Shown one piece after another: positions 34,112-46,733 of a DNA stretch of 64,000 bases. The DNA is from Chimonanthus salicifolius (taxonomy: Eukaryota > Streptophyta > Magnoliopsida > Laurales > Calycanthaceae). The stretch spans positions 28,265,043 to 28,329,042 of the forward strand of contig CM023539.1 in assembly GCA_013350335.1 (NCBI GenBank), given 5' to 3'. The notes beneath the pieces were generated by a model. That model had not been told where the DNA came from. It did not search any database and saw only the letters and a program-made list of their open reading frames with translations. A program made the translations under genes and the position numbers. The first letter of the stretch is position 1. Each line of letters begins with the position of its first letter.

Positions 34112-35147
34112 GGTTAACATAGATTTTGTTAAATAACACTAACATGTTGGATTAAATGAGTTGGTTTTGTATTGGCATGTTAGGAAGATAGGGATCGGAC
34201 TCAGATGGCATACATTCTTGGAGGTTTGGGGAGCACAAAATATGTGTTGATTAGCTACTATCACTGATCATGATAGCTTATGGAGGAAGGAGAATGCAAA
34301 CTTGAAAGAAAGCTTGATAGAAAATAAATATAGAGTCAGCTAAGTTTATGGGGGAGATAATCTGGAGAAGCAAGAAAATATGGTTTACTCCATGGGGGAG
34401 ATGAGTCAAAGAAGCTACAAAAGATAGCTTAGAGAATAGGAAAAGACTCTAGGGAAGCTAAGTAAATGAGCTTGTCCCATGGAAGAAATCAACTATACTA
34501 GATTTTAGCTTGAGCAGGAGAAAAATAAACCTTGTTGCACAAGGAAATGTATTAAGTCATGGGGAAAAATCATGAGTTGCAGCAGAACTTAGTTAATCAC
34601 TAAGTGCAAAAAGCATAGAAGAAGTGTTGCTGACATCTACTAAACCTTTGTCAATTGTATGATAAAATGGAGGAGAAAATTAGTAGAAGCTGTAAGCATG
34701 GGGGAGTGCATGGTAAAACCAAAGGCCGAAGTGCTTGGGCCTCTAGAAAGAGAAAACCATGAAGGGGAGGAATATGATGAAGCCAATGGACATGGGGAGA
34801 ATGTCTATGCTTGCTTGGAGTTTGGGAAATAAAACTCAAGAAGATTGGAGGAGAAAATCTTCTCAACACTGGGTAGTGTTGTTGGCTAGGAAATCTCATT
34901 TAGTCCTTTGATCTATGCTTTGGACTAACTCCTCTAATGATTTCTCTAATGTTAATTGCTTATATGTTTAAACAGGAAATCATGATTTGAAGTAAGCAGA
35001 ACAAGAATATGTTAAGACCATAGTCTTGTTGTATCATTTGAAAATGTAATTGATGTAATATTTTGTATTCAAATGTAATGTAATAGAGGTGGGCTTGTAA
35101 TTGGATTAGCTTCTAGGTTTTATCATGAAATTGACAAAGGGGGAGAT
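34112..35147 (+). mobile_element. Family A (A1) 3' internal region with polypurine tract
   Basis: It resembles 11850-12660 and, inverted, 2400-3400. It ends in a polypurine tract (ACAAAGGGGGAGAT, 35134-35147) abutting an LTR. No gag or 3' ORF remains in this fragment. Confidence 0.75.
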
Positions 35148-36238
35148 TGTTAGTGCCCCGACTTTGCCGAGTCCCTGTTTGTCAGTTCCATAACTCAGGA
35201 AGAAGCACTTGCTAAGAAACTTGAAGACCCAAGGTGATCAAGAACGAAGGTCGTGCTCCACTAGGTTGAAAACTCATAGTCATGGCAATCACAAAAACAT
35301 GTATTTAGCCATAGATGACTCTAGGTGGTACCCACACCTTAGAGAGAACCATTTTTAGGCTTAGTTGAACAAATGGTAAAACCATAAAGAAGCCTAGAAA
35401 GGAAGCTGGACAGTGAATTGGAACCCAACTTGAAAATATGTAATTGGTTTCACTGTCAGCTCGACCAGTCATACTCACAGACCCTTCGGTAGAGACAGGA
35501 TCGACCCATCGTGGTCAAAGACTGGTCGGCCAGTCTGACAGAGGTTCTAGATCAAAGAACTGTCATTCTGGGAATGACTCTGACCGATAGTCTTGTATGC
35601 AACGACCCTTCGGTGATGAACTTAAACGACCTCTCGTGGTCAACGACTCATCGATAAAGGTCTTAAGAGTTCTGGACTGTGAACTCAAATGGGCTATCGA
35701 GGAAATAGACATATTGGTAGTGCAAGACCGATCGAGAGTACCAGGACTGACCCCTCGGTAAAGGGCGACAAGTCGTTTTGGGTAAGATAAGTTTCTGACT
35801 TGAAACTATTGTCAGCATGGCTTGCCCCAGATCGAAACACTAGTATAGACCGACCTCTCGGTGCCATAACTGTCTACCCATCGGTGACACCGGCCTGTCG
35901 ACCGGGAAGTAATAAAGTCGTTGGGAGTGCATTTATTGCGCAACGGTCAGGTGGTTGAATGGTAATCAATATAAACACCGACCTGTCAGTTCTGCACAGT
36001 CAGAAAAATCATTTAGACTCCTCTATAAATATGATTGTTGTGTGATCTTTAACTATCTTCCTCGAGCTGAGAAGAGTTATATACTCTAGGGAACGATCAA
36101 CACTCATGTACTGAGAATAAAAACCAACCAATCTATTGATTGAGTTTGAAAGTGAGAAAGAGATGAGAGATATAAACTAGGGAACCTGAAATAGTTTCTT
36201 TGTCACACTAAGATTGTGATTGCTCAGTGGGTGGGATC
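35148..36238 (+). mobile_element. Family A1 3' LTR, first part
   Basis: TGTTAGTGCCCCG starts the LTR, which is closely similar to that at 5940. TATAAATA lies at 36024-36031 and the hairpin CAATC-TATT-GATTG at 36129-36142. It is interrupted after the duplication GGATC (36234-36238) and continues at 41609-41733, where family A element 2 is inserted. Confidence 0.85.
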
Positions 36239-37670
36239 TGAAATTCCGTTACTAGAAGTATGCACGATTTAGAAGGGGGTGAATAGGTCGGTTTTCAATT
36301 TTAGTTCCCTTTTAAATATAAATCAAATTTAACAATATGTGCAGTGGAATAAACGTGTATGTAAGTGATAAATAAATGAATCAAACCATTAATGCAAATC
36401 ACACATGCACAACGATATATAGTGGTTCGGTTCACCTGAACTTACATCCACTGTTGGACTCACCTTCTCTAAGGCTATCCCAAATATACTATGTATGGGT
36501 CTCACACCCAAATAGTACAACCTAGTTTTTTATAGAGGTTCAACCCAATCGGTCTAATTCTCTACACCTATTTTTTAGAGTGGTTCAAACACACTATTCT
36601 AATCCACTTTACAATGTTTGAAATAAAATGAAGAAGAAATACTTGCCTTGGGCCTTAACCGTTTTCCTTTAAGTTCGTTCTTCTTTACTGAATCTGTGTG
36701 CTCCTTTCCATCAAATCAGCATCATCAAAGTATTCATCGACACAGCAGTAGGACTTGGGTATGACTGGTTTTAGAGTCTTATATGAACACCTTACTCTTC
36801 ATCAGGATTGGGGTATTGATTACCCAAACATTCACTAAGGAAGATGATGAAGAAGGTGTAAAGAGGGAAGGTTGAATGATCTGACACATTGTAATACTTT
36901 TCCTGTTTTTCTCTATGTATTCAGTCACACTTACAAAAGGCTTACTGTTTATTTTATAAGGCAGTTTGAAGTTCTGCAGTAAGTCACGCCTGCGAGGCCT
37001 CGCAGCTTCCAATGAGGCCTCGCCAGCGGTAAGTCTGCAAGGACAACACATATGTGCAGTTTAATCTATCTAGACAGATACCAGCCACCTCATATCCACC
37101 GTGCATGATTTGCAATTCATTTATCTTAGCCATCAATCAAGAATTAGATGGAAGATTGCAAGATGGTTTACAACTCATGGAGGAGCCTTTCCATAGTTGT
37201 TATGGACAGCTCCCCAAGGGTATTCAAATTCAACTTTAAGTGACGTGGCAGCATCTCACCATGTGGATAAATTTATTTACCACAATAAGCTTCCAATCAA
37301 TTTACCATAATTACCACTTAATTAAACAGAGACATATTTTAACTTTCTAAATCTGTAGGAGACTGAGTCAACAAAACACAGGGTCAGCTGGACTCAGTTC
37401 AGCTCACCGTAACTGGCTGCGAGGCCTCGGTAGATTGTATGAGGCCTCGAGGCTAAAAGTCACTTAACTTAATTCACTTTATTTTCCAATTGACTTCTAC
37501 GGTATTCGACTTAGCCTAGGGTCTCCTACGGTTCATTTACCTGTGTGCCAGTACCGTATTCGGTGTAGACGCTTCAACTTCATAATAGATCTTCTTATAC
37601 ATCCAAGGCAAGCCCAACTTAGTCACGTAATTGACGATAAGTATGACTCGGACGAACCGGGGTACTTACA
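36239..37670 (-). repeat. 3' LTR of the inverted family B element
   Basis: Minus strand TGTAAGTACCCCGG ... GGAATTTCA, 1432 bp. The inverted TATA box is at 36950-36958. The polypurine tract (GACAAAGGGGGAGAT) abuts it at about 37671-37685. Confidence 0.93.
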
Positions 37671-37685
37671 ATCTCCCCCTTTGTC

Positions 37686-38134
37686 AATTTCGTGACAAAA
37701 TCTAAGATCTACCCATTACACCAATTTCCCCTTTACAATGAAATACAAGTCCTTAAAAAAATACAACTCAAACAATGACCATATCAAGACTTGAATTTCT
37801 TGTACTAACACTTCTCTCCACCTTTATCTTTTTCTCCCCTTGAAATGATGCCTGTAAAAAAATCCCTGCAAAAAACATAGGCAACTAGGTGGGATTTTGA
37901 ATTTTCTCCCCCTCAACATTAGTACCATTTTTCTCCCCGTTTTTGTCATAAATTGACAAAGGGTACTACACAATAATATCATGGAGAAAAAGATTTAACA
38001 AAAGATCAGTTTTAAATAAGCACTTATTCCAATATTTGAAACTAAGAAAGATTCACCACCAACCATTTTGTCAGATTCTCAAAAAAATACATTTTCCTAT
38101 TAGGCACAAGGAGGATCTGAAAATATCAAAGGGC
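37686..38134 (-). other. Purine-rich noncoding 3' region of the inverted B element
   Basis: Between the Gag stop and the polypurine tract lie several GGGGAGAAA-type tracts on the minus strand (for example near 37838, 37903 and 37938) and no ORF. It matches the last 300 or so bases before the 3' LTR of the full B element. Confidence 0.7.
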
Positions 38135-40031
38135 CTAAACACACCCTCTCACCTTCTGAACCCATTTCGCATTGAAGGAAGATGGGCAGAGGGATAAGCT
38201 GAAATTCTTTGAGTTAGTTCTATGTTTGAGAAGCTCATTTAGCAAATTTGTTACTATTTGATTTAAGAGCTGATTTTGATATCTTCTTTCAAAATTTTGC
38301 CTGACATTGTCCCTTCTATGATGTACCTTTGCTTGGACAAAAGTGAACTTCTCTTTGTGATGCTTCTTTCTTAGGGGACATTCAAACTTTAGGTGACCCA
38401 ACTTTTCACAATAGTAGCATGTCACACTAGAAGATTTAGAGAAAGAATGCTCACCTTTCACAAAAACAATTTTGGAGTTAGATTTCTTATCAAACCTAGA
38501 CCAGTTTTATCTACAAAATGTTTTCCAATATTTAAGAGTTTTTCAAGTTTTTCTTCCCCTTGAGTAAATTTATTTTCAAATTTTATTTTGTGACTCCTTA
38601 ACTGGTTTAAGTCAAATTCCAGTTTCTGCTTTTCACTTCCAATTTTTGACTCATCTTTCTTTAGTTTTAAAGTTTCATCTTGAGCCAATTTGAGCTTTTC
38701 TTGAAGACATAGATTTTCATCTTGAACAATTTTTAAGTCTTTTTCAAATGTTTCTTTTTCAGTTTTTAATTGATTTTTCAATTTTACATTTTCAATTTAA
38801 GATTTACCAAGTCATTTCGCTAAATCTTTGCTTTCTAAGTACAAAGTATTATAAGCTTCTTGTAAGCCATCATCCTCACTATCTGATCCTTCACTATCAC
38901 TTTCAACATTTGGAGCATTTTGAGAATCATAAGAGATGGAAGCAATGAAACCTTTTGTCTTGACAATATTTTCATGGTTGACACATCGGATTCACTTTCA
39001 GATTGTGTGGTGTCTTCTTCCACCATAGTGGTCATAGCTTTATTTTTAGATCTCTTCTTAGAAGGACATTCATTAGCAAAGTGACCATATCCATCACAAC
39101 TAAAACATTGAGTTTCTTTGGGCTTGGATTTTTCTTTAAATCTATCTTTTGACTTTTCTTTTACAAAATGTGTTTTATTTTTATTGAATTCTCTATAGTC
39201 TTCTTTATTAACTCTTTTTTATCTCTTTCCTCATATTTAAATGTTTTAAGAAATTTTTAGCAAGAGTGACAACCTCTTCACCTTCATCCCTTTTAAATTT
39301 AGTTTTTAGAGAAGATTTTAGAGCAATTGATTTTTTCTTAGGTTTTTCATCATCAAAGTGAAGCTCATAGGTTTGAAGGGATCCTACCAAGTCATCAACC
39401 TTCATTAGAGATACATCTCTGTATTCTTCAATGGCGGCTACCTTGGGCTTAAAACTTTTGAACATATTTCTTAGTATTTTGATACAAATTTTAGATTCAG
39501 GATTATTTCACCTAAAGCCCACATGGAATTTACAATGTCACTTAGTTTCGAATAGAACTCCATAAACATTTCATTTTCCTCCATTCGTATGTTAACAAAT
39601 TGTGACTGGAGGATTTGAAGTTTAGACCTTTTAACAACTGAGGTTCCCTCATGTGTCCTTTCTAAGATATCCCAAGCATCTTTGGTTGTCACACATTTTG
39701 TTATACGCTTGAACTCATTTGGTGACACAGCACAATTAATGACATTTAAAGCCTTTCCATTTGCAGTATATAGAGTTTTTTCCATGTCGGTCCAAGTGAA
39801 GTAATCTTTAGATTTAGTACCAATGATTAGTTGAACAGATTTTCCTGCTTCATCTTTGGTTGATTTTTCAGAGATTTCCTTAACAGGAAGTTCCCAACCC
39901 CTTACTACTGATTCCCATACAGCTCCATCAAGTGATATAAAGAAACTTTTCATTTTTGCCTTCCAAGAGGCATAGTTAGAGCTGTCAAAATAGGGAGGTT
40001 TGGAAACAGGGTGACTATGACTTCTATACAT
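38135..40031 (-). pseudogene. gag: Gag of the inverted family B element, frameshifted
   Basis: The N-terminus is intact in this copy: MYRSHSHPVSKPPYFD at 40031, with the UBN2-like domain open to 39471. It continues after frame changes near 39468 and 39200. The first knuckle is CFSCDGYGHFANEC (about 39065-39110), then an acidic linker, coiled coil (38458-38781), intact second knuckle CYYCEKLGHLKFEC (about 38380-38425), and the Gag end KWVQK just before the stop at 38135. Pol should begin right after this motif but is absent. This copy shows the correct Gag start for family B. Confidence 0.9.
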
Positions 40032-40079
40032 GATTCTAGTACAAGATCAACTCGGACAATTAAGTCCAACTCAGAGTAA

Positions 40080-40095
40080 CCAAGCTCTGATACCA
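40080..40095 (-). other. Primer-binding site of the inverted family B element
   Basis: Minus strand TGGTATCAGAGCTTGG directly after the 5' LTR, a textbook initiator-Met tRNA primer site. Confidence 0.9.
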
Positions 40096-40097
40096 AT

Positions 40098-41603
40098 TGA
40101 AATTTCGTTACTAAAAGTATGTACGACTTAAAAGGGGGTGAATAGGTCGGTTTCCAATTTTAGTTCCCTTTTAAATATAAATCAGATTTAACAATACGTG
40201 CAGCGGAATAAACGTGTATGTAAGTAATAAACAAATGAATCAAACCATTAATGTAAACCACACATGCACAACGATATATAGTGGTTCGGTTCACCTGAAC
40301 ATACATCCACTGTTGGACTCACCCTCTCTAGGCTATCCCAAATATACTATGTGTGGATCTCACACCCAAATAGTACAACCTAGTTTTTTATAGAGGTTCA
40401 ACCCAATCGGTCTAATCCTCTACATCTATTTTTTAGAGTGGTTCGAACACACTGTTCTAATCCACTTTACAATGTTTGAAATAAAACGAAGAAGAAATAC
40501 TTGCCTTGGGCCTTAACCGTTTTCTTTTAAACTTTCTTCTTTACTGAATCTGTGTGCTCCTTTCCATCAAATCAGCATCATCAAAGTATTCATTGGCACA
40601 GCAGTAGGACTTGGGTATGTCTGGTTTTATAGTCTTATATGAATACCTTCTTACTCTTCATCAGGATTGGGTATTGATTACCCAAACATTCACTAAGGAA
40701 GATGATGAAAAAAGTGTAAAGAGGGAAGGTTGAATGATCTGACACATTGTAATACTTTTCATGTTTTTCTCTGTGTATTCAGTCACTCTTACAAAAGGCT
40801 TACTATTTATTTTATAAGGCAGTTTGAAGTTCTGCAGTAAGTCACGCCCGCGAGGCCTCGCAGCTTCCAATGAGGCCTTGCCAGAGATAAGTCTGCAAGG
40901 ACATCACATATGTGCAGTTTAATCTATCCAGACAGAATCCATACAGATACCAACCACCTCATATCCACCGTGCATGATTTGCAATTCATTTATCTTAGCC
41001 ATCAATCAAGAATTGGATGGAAGATTGTAAGATGGTTTACAACTCATGGAGGAGCCTTTCCATACTTATCATGGACAGCTCCCCAAGGGTATTCAAATTC
41101 AACTTTAAGTGACGTGGCAACATCTCACCATGTGGATAAATTTATTTACCATAATAAGCTTCCAATCAATTTACCATAATTGCCCATCTCACCATGTGGA
41201 TAAATTTATTTACCATAATAAGCTTCCAATCAATTTACCATAATTACCACTCAATTAAACAGACACGGATTTTAACTTTCTAAATCTGTAGGAGACTGAG
41301 TTCGCAAAACACAGGGTCAGCTGGACTCAGTTCAACTCAGCATAACTGGCTGCGAGGCCTCGGTAGATTGCATGAGGCCTCGAGGCTGAAAATCACTTAA
41401 CTTAATTCACTTTATTTTCCAATTGACTTCTACGGTATTTGACTTAGCCCAGGGTCTCCTATGGTTCATTTACCTGTGTACCAATACCGTATTCGGTGTA
41501 GACGTTTCAACTTCATAGTGGATCATCTTATACAACCAAGGCAAGTCTAACTGAGTCACGTAATTGACTTTAAGGGTGACTCGGAAGAACCAGGGCACTT
41601 AGA
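40098..41603 (-). repeat. 5' LTR of the inverted family B element
   Basis: 1506 bp. It exceeds its partner largely because of a 64-bp tandem duplication (41121-41248). The outer end reads CTTAGA instead of CTTACA, a terminal-base mutation (TCTA rather than TGTA). The inverted TATA box is at 40808-40816. Confidence 0.93.
41121..41248. repeat. 64-bp tandem duplication in an LTR
   Basis: CATCTCACCATGTGG... is repeated once, head to tail, starting at 41121 and 41185, nearly identical. The partner LTR at 36239 has one copy, so it arose after insertion. Confidence 0.95.
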
Positions 41604-41608
41604 GGATC

Positions 41609-41733
41609 TTCAAGAAGCAGACATCAGCGAGAAAAAGCTTCAAAAGCAAGTGCTTTTTTGTTTTAATTTATTTTTAATACCTTTGACCCGAAAGTGGATT
41701 AAGGGGATTTGCTCCAGAACCGCTATAAAAAAA
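41609..41733 (+). mobile_element. Family A1 3' LTR, second part
   Basis: Continuation of 36238 after the inverted B element (TTCAAGAAGCAGACATCAGCG..., like 6961-7085). It ends in an A-run where family A element 2 begins. Confidence 0.8.
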
Positions 41734-43459
41734 TGTTATTGTCCCGGCTCGACCGAGTCCCTGTTTTTCAAATACATGACTCGGGCAGAATCACTTTTCA
41801 AGAAGCTTGAAGACTCAAGATGATCGAGGAAGAAGATCATGCTCCACCAAGCTCAGAGCAAATCATCATTGCAATCACAAGAATAGGTATATGGCCATAG
41901 ATGACCCTAGGTGGAACCCACACCTGAGAGAGGACTAATAGGCTTAGTTGCATATGTTGGTAATAAACATAAAATGCCTAGAGAGGATGTTGAACAGTGA
42001 CTTGGAAGTGAACTTGGAAGCATGAATTATATTCATTGTCAGCAAGACCAGTCTATCTCACCCACCCCTCGGTGTAGTCAGGATCGACCCATCGTGGTCA
42101 AGGACTGGTCAACCAGATTGACATTGGTTCTGAACTTCGAACTGTCATTCTAGATATGCCTCTTACCGAGAGTCTCGTATGCACCGACCTCTCAATAATG
42201 AACTTAAATGAGCCCTCGTGGTCAACGACTCGTTGGTATAAAAGTTATAAGTTCTGGACTCGGAACTTACAAGGGCTTCAATTAAATAGACATCTCGGTA
42301 TATCACGACCGATCGAGAGTAACAAGATCGACCCCTCGGCAAAAGGCGACAGTTCGTTTTAGGTAAAAGGTTTCCTAAATGGAAACTACTATCAAGTATG
42401 CTTTGCACCAGAACGAGCCTCTCGTATGGACCGACCCATCGGTAACATGACTGTCGACCCATCGGCAACACCGATATGTCGACCGGAAAGTAATTATTCT
42501 GTTATGGGTGCATTTAATGTGCAACGGTCCGATGGTTGAACAGTAATAAATATGAGCACCGACCCATCGGTGCCACCGACCTCTGTCGGTCCTGGACAGT
42601 CAATATGATCATTAAAACTCCTCTATAAATATGAGTGTTAGGTGATCATTTTACTATCTTTCTTGAGCTTAAAAGAGTTAAACACTTTAAAGAATGATCA
42701 ACACTGTTGAGACAAAGATCATAAACAACCAATCTTTGGCTTGTGTTTGCAAGTGAGAAAGAGATGAGAAGAGAAAGATCATAAACAACCAATCTTCGGA
42801 TTGAGTTTGCAAGTGAAAGAGTTATAAACTAGGAAAGCTTTGGTTAAGCGAAGTTTCCTTGTCCCTGACAAGATTGTGATTGCTACACGACAACTGTACG
42901 AAGGAGCATCGATACAACTTGGGTGTGATCTTCAAGAAGCACACATCAACGAGAAAGAGCTTTAAGGCAAGTGCTTCTTGGTTTTTAATTTTCCTTTTAA
43001 AAATCTGTAACCCGAAAGTGGATTAAGGAGAGGTACTCTGAAACCACTATAAAAAATCTAAAGTGTTGTCTCTGGCATAAAGGTGGGTGGAAATCCCGGC
43101 CAATTGAGTGAGGTGGAATTCCTACTCTAAGTGTGACACTGTAAGTCCCCACATAGTGAATTTGGAGATAGCTCAAGGTTGAACGAGTCCTAACAGTGGA
43201 TGTAGGTTGGCGAACCGAACCACTATATATCTTGTATCCTTGTGCTTGTGGTGTTAGAACCAATTTTTTGTGTTGATTGTTTAATCACATTTACTAACAC
43301 ACACACACTCTTTATTGTTGTTTTTACTGCATTTAAATTAATCAATCAAGTAAATTCAAAAAGGACCAGCGAATTTGGATTGAACTATTCACTCCCCCCC
43401 CCCATTCTTTCTTTAGGGTCAATTAGGTTGTTCTTGCACCCTCAGTAAGGAGGTTTTAG
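41734..43459 (+). mobile_element. 5' LTR of family A element 2 (A2)
   Basis: TGTTATTGTCCCGG to about 43459 (the end is mutated, TTTAG for TTTCA). It has TATAAATA at 42624-42631, CAATCTTCGGATTG at 42790-42803 in a duplicated segment, and C10 at 43394. A mutated primer site (TTGGTAGCAAAGCC) follows at 43461. Confidence 0.88.
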
Positions 43460-43527
43460 ATTGGTAGCAAAGCCTAGTGCTCGTTACAAGGATTTAATCA
43501 TCCAAGTAGATCTAAAGCTAAAACACC

Positions 43528-45384
43528 ATGGGAGACAATCATGCAATATCCAAACCTCCCTATTTCGATGGAAACTATGCCTCGTGGATGGGCAAGATGA
43601 GAAGTTTCTTTGTTTCCATTGACTCGTTGGTTTGGGATATTGTAAAGATTGGGTGGCAAGAACTCATGGAAGATAAAATAGTAGCATCCACCACAACCAT
43701 GTTGTTAACACCCAAACCGTTTTCCTCTTGGAGCCTCACTGAGAAAGCTACTCAAACAGCCGATGGCAAAGCCATGAATGCCCTGAATTATGCAAAGGAT
43801 GCATGGGAAGTCCTTGAGAGAACCCATGAAGGCACCTCAATAGTCAAGAGGTTGAAACTTCAGATCCACCAAAATCAGTTTGACACTATTAAGATGAGGG
43901 AGGATGAAGCCTTCATAGAATTCTATTCCAAGGTTAGCGACATTATTAATCAAATGTACCTTTAGGGGAAGGTATACCCGAGGACAAGGTATGCACCTAA
44001 ATTGTCCGGAATCTTGCAGAAAGATTCAAACCCAAGGTTATGGCTATGGAGGACAATAGAGATTTGTCCTTAATGACATAGATGATTTGGTTGGTTCATT
44101 GCAAACCTATGAACTGTACTTTGAACAACAAATAATAAATCTATTGCCTTGAAATCTTCCCTAAAAGAAAAGAAAACTAAAGAAAATGAAAACTTTTCAA
44201 TAGATGATCTCTCAAGTGATGAAATGGCAATGTTGTTCAAGAAGTTTTATAAAAACTTTGTTAAAAGAAATAACTTGAGAAAAATGGGTAATGGTGAAAC
44301 AAGTAAAAAATACCCAGAAGGCAAGAAGATAACCAAGGAAAAGGGGTGGAGAGAGAAATAACCAAGGAACAGTTGTTACAACTGTGGGGGAAGAGGGCAC
44401 TTCATGAATGAATGTCCCTCAAATAAAATAAAGAAAGCTATGAATGTGGGTGTGACACATGTGGAAACTTCTAAATCAAAGAGCGATTTAGATGAGGTGG
44501 CCCAACAAAAAACTGTTGTGTCAAAAGATCTCATAGCCTCGATCATTGGTGATCATGAAAATCCTACAATTGTAACAGGGGAAAATAAGAGTGAAGATGA
44601 TGAAAATCTTCAAACTTCCTACAGTGCACTGTTCCTTGAGAGTGAGAGGCTAGCTAAAAAACTCAACAAGGTTAAAAATGAAAACCTTAACTTCTCCAAT
44701 CAAGTGGAAGAGTTGAAAGATGAAAAATATCTTCTAATCTCTAAGCTTAATCGCTCAGATGTTGAAAATTCTAAACTTAAAGAAGAAAACAATACTATTC
44801 AAGAAGAAATAAGTATACATTGCAAGCATGCCGAGAATTTGTGGGATCACAATAAAATTCTTGAAGACGATATTAAGAAACTGTCTTTGGAAGTAAGGGA
44901 ATTAAAAAATCGCAAAGAAAAATTACAAGATAAGTTTACCGAAGGAGATGAAAGACTGAAAAGACTCCGTGGCTCGGGTAGACTGTTTGGTGATAGATTT
45001 GGACTTGGTGTCTCATCCACCAATGTACCTATGAACCATAAAGTGTTCAGAAAAACAGGTATCTCTCGCCATTCAATGAGTAAGTGCAATTTCTACCACA
45101 AGGATGGGCATTTCAAAATAAATTTCTATCATCTGAAGAGATATCTGGAAAAGAAAGCACTAAGGCAAAATCAAGAAAAGCCTAAGCTTAAAAGATATCC
45201 ACCAACATCGAATCCTAAAAGAAATCTAAGGAAGGTGGATATAAGGCAAAACTCTTTGTTAAGACAGATGAATCAAGTCTTAAAAGAATTGATAAATCCA
45301 AGGTTTGGTCATCAAAGATATGATCTTAGGGGTGTGTATGCAACACCAAATGCCAAATCTTTGTACCTAGGAGATAGGCCATGA
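43528..45384 (+). pseudogene. gag: Family A element 2 gag, frameshifted
   Basis: ATG at 43528 starts MGDNHAISKPPYFDG. The UBN2-like domain is open to 43963 but lacks about 30 codons around 43790 (CAVSDSEYKR region) relative to element 1. Frame changes lie at about 43965-44150, and a stop sits near 44359, before the first knuckle CYNCGGRGHFMNEC (about 44378-44416). From 44404 the frame is open: linker, coiled coil (44630-44960), second knuckle decayed (CNFYHKDGHFKINF, with its second and third positions lost), and stop at about 45382 after GVYATPNAKSLYLGD, the decayed Gag-end motif. No pol follows. Confidence 0.9.
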
Positions 45385-46259
45385 ATCATGTTTTGTTGTG
45401 GTTTAAGATTCACTTCCATATCTTAGACCACTACAAATAAACTCACAAGAGACCATGTGTGTTCACATAGCAGAGAAATGCTATGATATGAAGAGCGGAA
45501 CTGGCCACATACAAGTCTAGAATGTACACTTCTTAGCTATAGTACATATTCTACTTGGAAAGTCATACATTCCATTCAAAGTGTTTTTGAAAGATATAAT
45601 CTTTTGAATGAGAATCATTGTGTGTGTGTGTGCATGATTGGATGAAATTGTGTTTGGTATATTTGTGTATGAATATGTGTTTGTCGTGCTTAGATTAGGA
45701 TCTCCATCAAGCCGCACAAATCAAGGATAATTGCTCTGCAATATGTACCTCTCAGTGTTTTCGACATGTCGGTGAATAGACTGTTTGAGTGACAAACATG
45801 TCATTTCTGTGCTAATCGAGCATTGTTGAAAAAGGAGAAAATGTCAAAAAAGTTGACCTGTCGGTAGAACCGACATATCGGTGAAATAGAAAATTCAAAA
45901 TAAAAAAAGGGGTCACTTTCTGTGAAAACGACAACACTTTCAAATTCGTTGTCTCCCCTCCTGCGAAGGTCTGTGGTTCCCCCCTTCTCCTCCCGTGACC
46001 TAGACCACTCGATAGGACCTCTCGGGGTGATTTCGTGTCGGAAAATCATAGGGCTTTCGCTCCTCAAGCCTCTAGAAGCATGAAAATCACCGTTTTTTTA
46101 ATTTTCGTAGATCTAATAGGGTCAATCTCCATCCCATCCTTTTTTGAACCAGTCTTTGAGGATCTCCTCCAAGAAAAAAAAAAAAAACCATTCCTATGAA
46201 GACGGCAACTCTGACACATCCTAAGCACTCTAGAGTGAGGTGAATCCAGTCGTGCCAAT
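45385..46259 (+). other. Noncoding region between gag and the 3' ORF of element 2
   Basis: It is colinear with 26526-27095 of element 1 and, inverted, 4852-4040. A palindrome block (about 45750-45890) includes ACCGACATATCGGT at 45869-45882. ORFs here on the minus strand are incidental. Confidence 0.7.
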
Positions 46260-46733
46260 AGATGGACCAAAAGAACCAAAAGGACAGCCTTTCGGTCTTG
46301 CCCTGGGTCAAGCTTTGGAAATCCTGTGTATATTCAGGAACAACAAGAAACCCAACCTGAGGTAGGAGAAGACCACATAGTTGACAACGGTGTCATCTTC
46401 GAAGAACGACAAGAGGAAAGGAGAGAAGAAGTAGAGGAGGAGAATGGTCGTAGAACCAGAAACGAAGACCTTGTTGACAGTGAAGAGGAGAATGACGACT
46501 CTGACGACTTTTTGAGTGACTCTGACAAAAAAGAAGAGTATGAGCACGCTTCGCTAGATAATATGGGCAGAAAGGTATTTCAACTAACATGGAAAATGGA
46601 CTATCTTGAAAATAGTCTTGAAAGTATCCAGTTGACTATTCGGGATCTAGCTGTTGCTACCTCCTTTTCTGATCGAGTTCCAGATTCTCAATCTCCTCCT
46701 GCTCCTGTACCCCCTCAAGACGGCTCTGCTTAG
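46260..46733 (+). pseudogene. Family A element 2 3' ORF (acidic, coiled-coil type)
   Basis: The open part is 46326-46733 (about 135 codons, no clear ATG at its head): a Glu/Arg-rich stretch (EERQEERREEVEEENGRR), an acidic patch (DSEEENDDSDDFLSDSD), a heptad segment (KVFQLTWKMDYLENSLESIQ), and a Pro-rich end (PPAPVPPQDGSA). Upstream reading from about 46260 is in other frames, so the N-terminus is probably frameshifted. It is the best-preserved C-terminal copy. No known domain; function unknown. Confidence 0.6.

Larger units (their letters stand above)
36239..41603 (-). mobile_element. Inverted, pol-less family B copia element
   Basis: A 5365-bp element flanked by GGATC (36234-36238 and 41604-41608). 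On the minus strand: 5' LTR (41603-40098), primer site, gag (40031-38135), a short purine-rich 3' region, a polypurine tract, and 3' LTR (37670-36239). The 2.4 kb interior has no protease, integrase, reverse transcriptase, RNase H or extra 3' ORF, unlike the full B element. Confidence 0.95.

Noticed and set aside
36779..41179. Paired ORFs at 36779-37051, 40661-40870, 37054-37239 and 40910-41179
   Set aside because: They fall inside the two LTRs of the inverted B element and match each other only for that reason.
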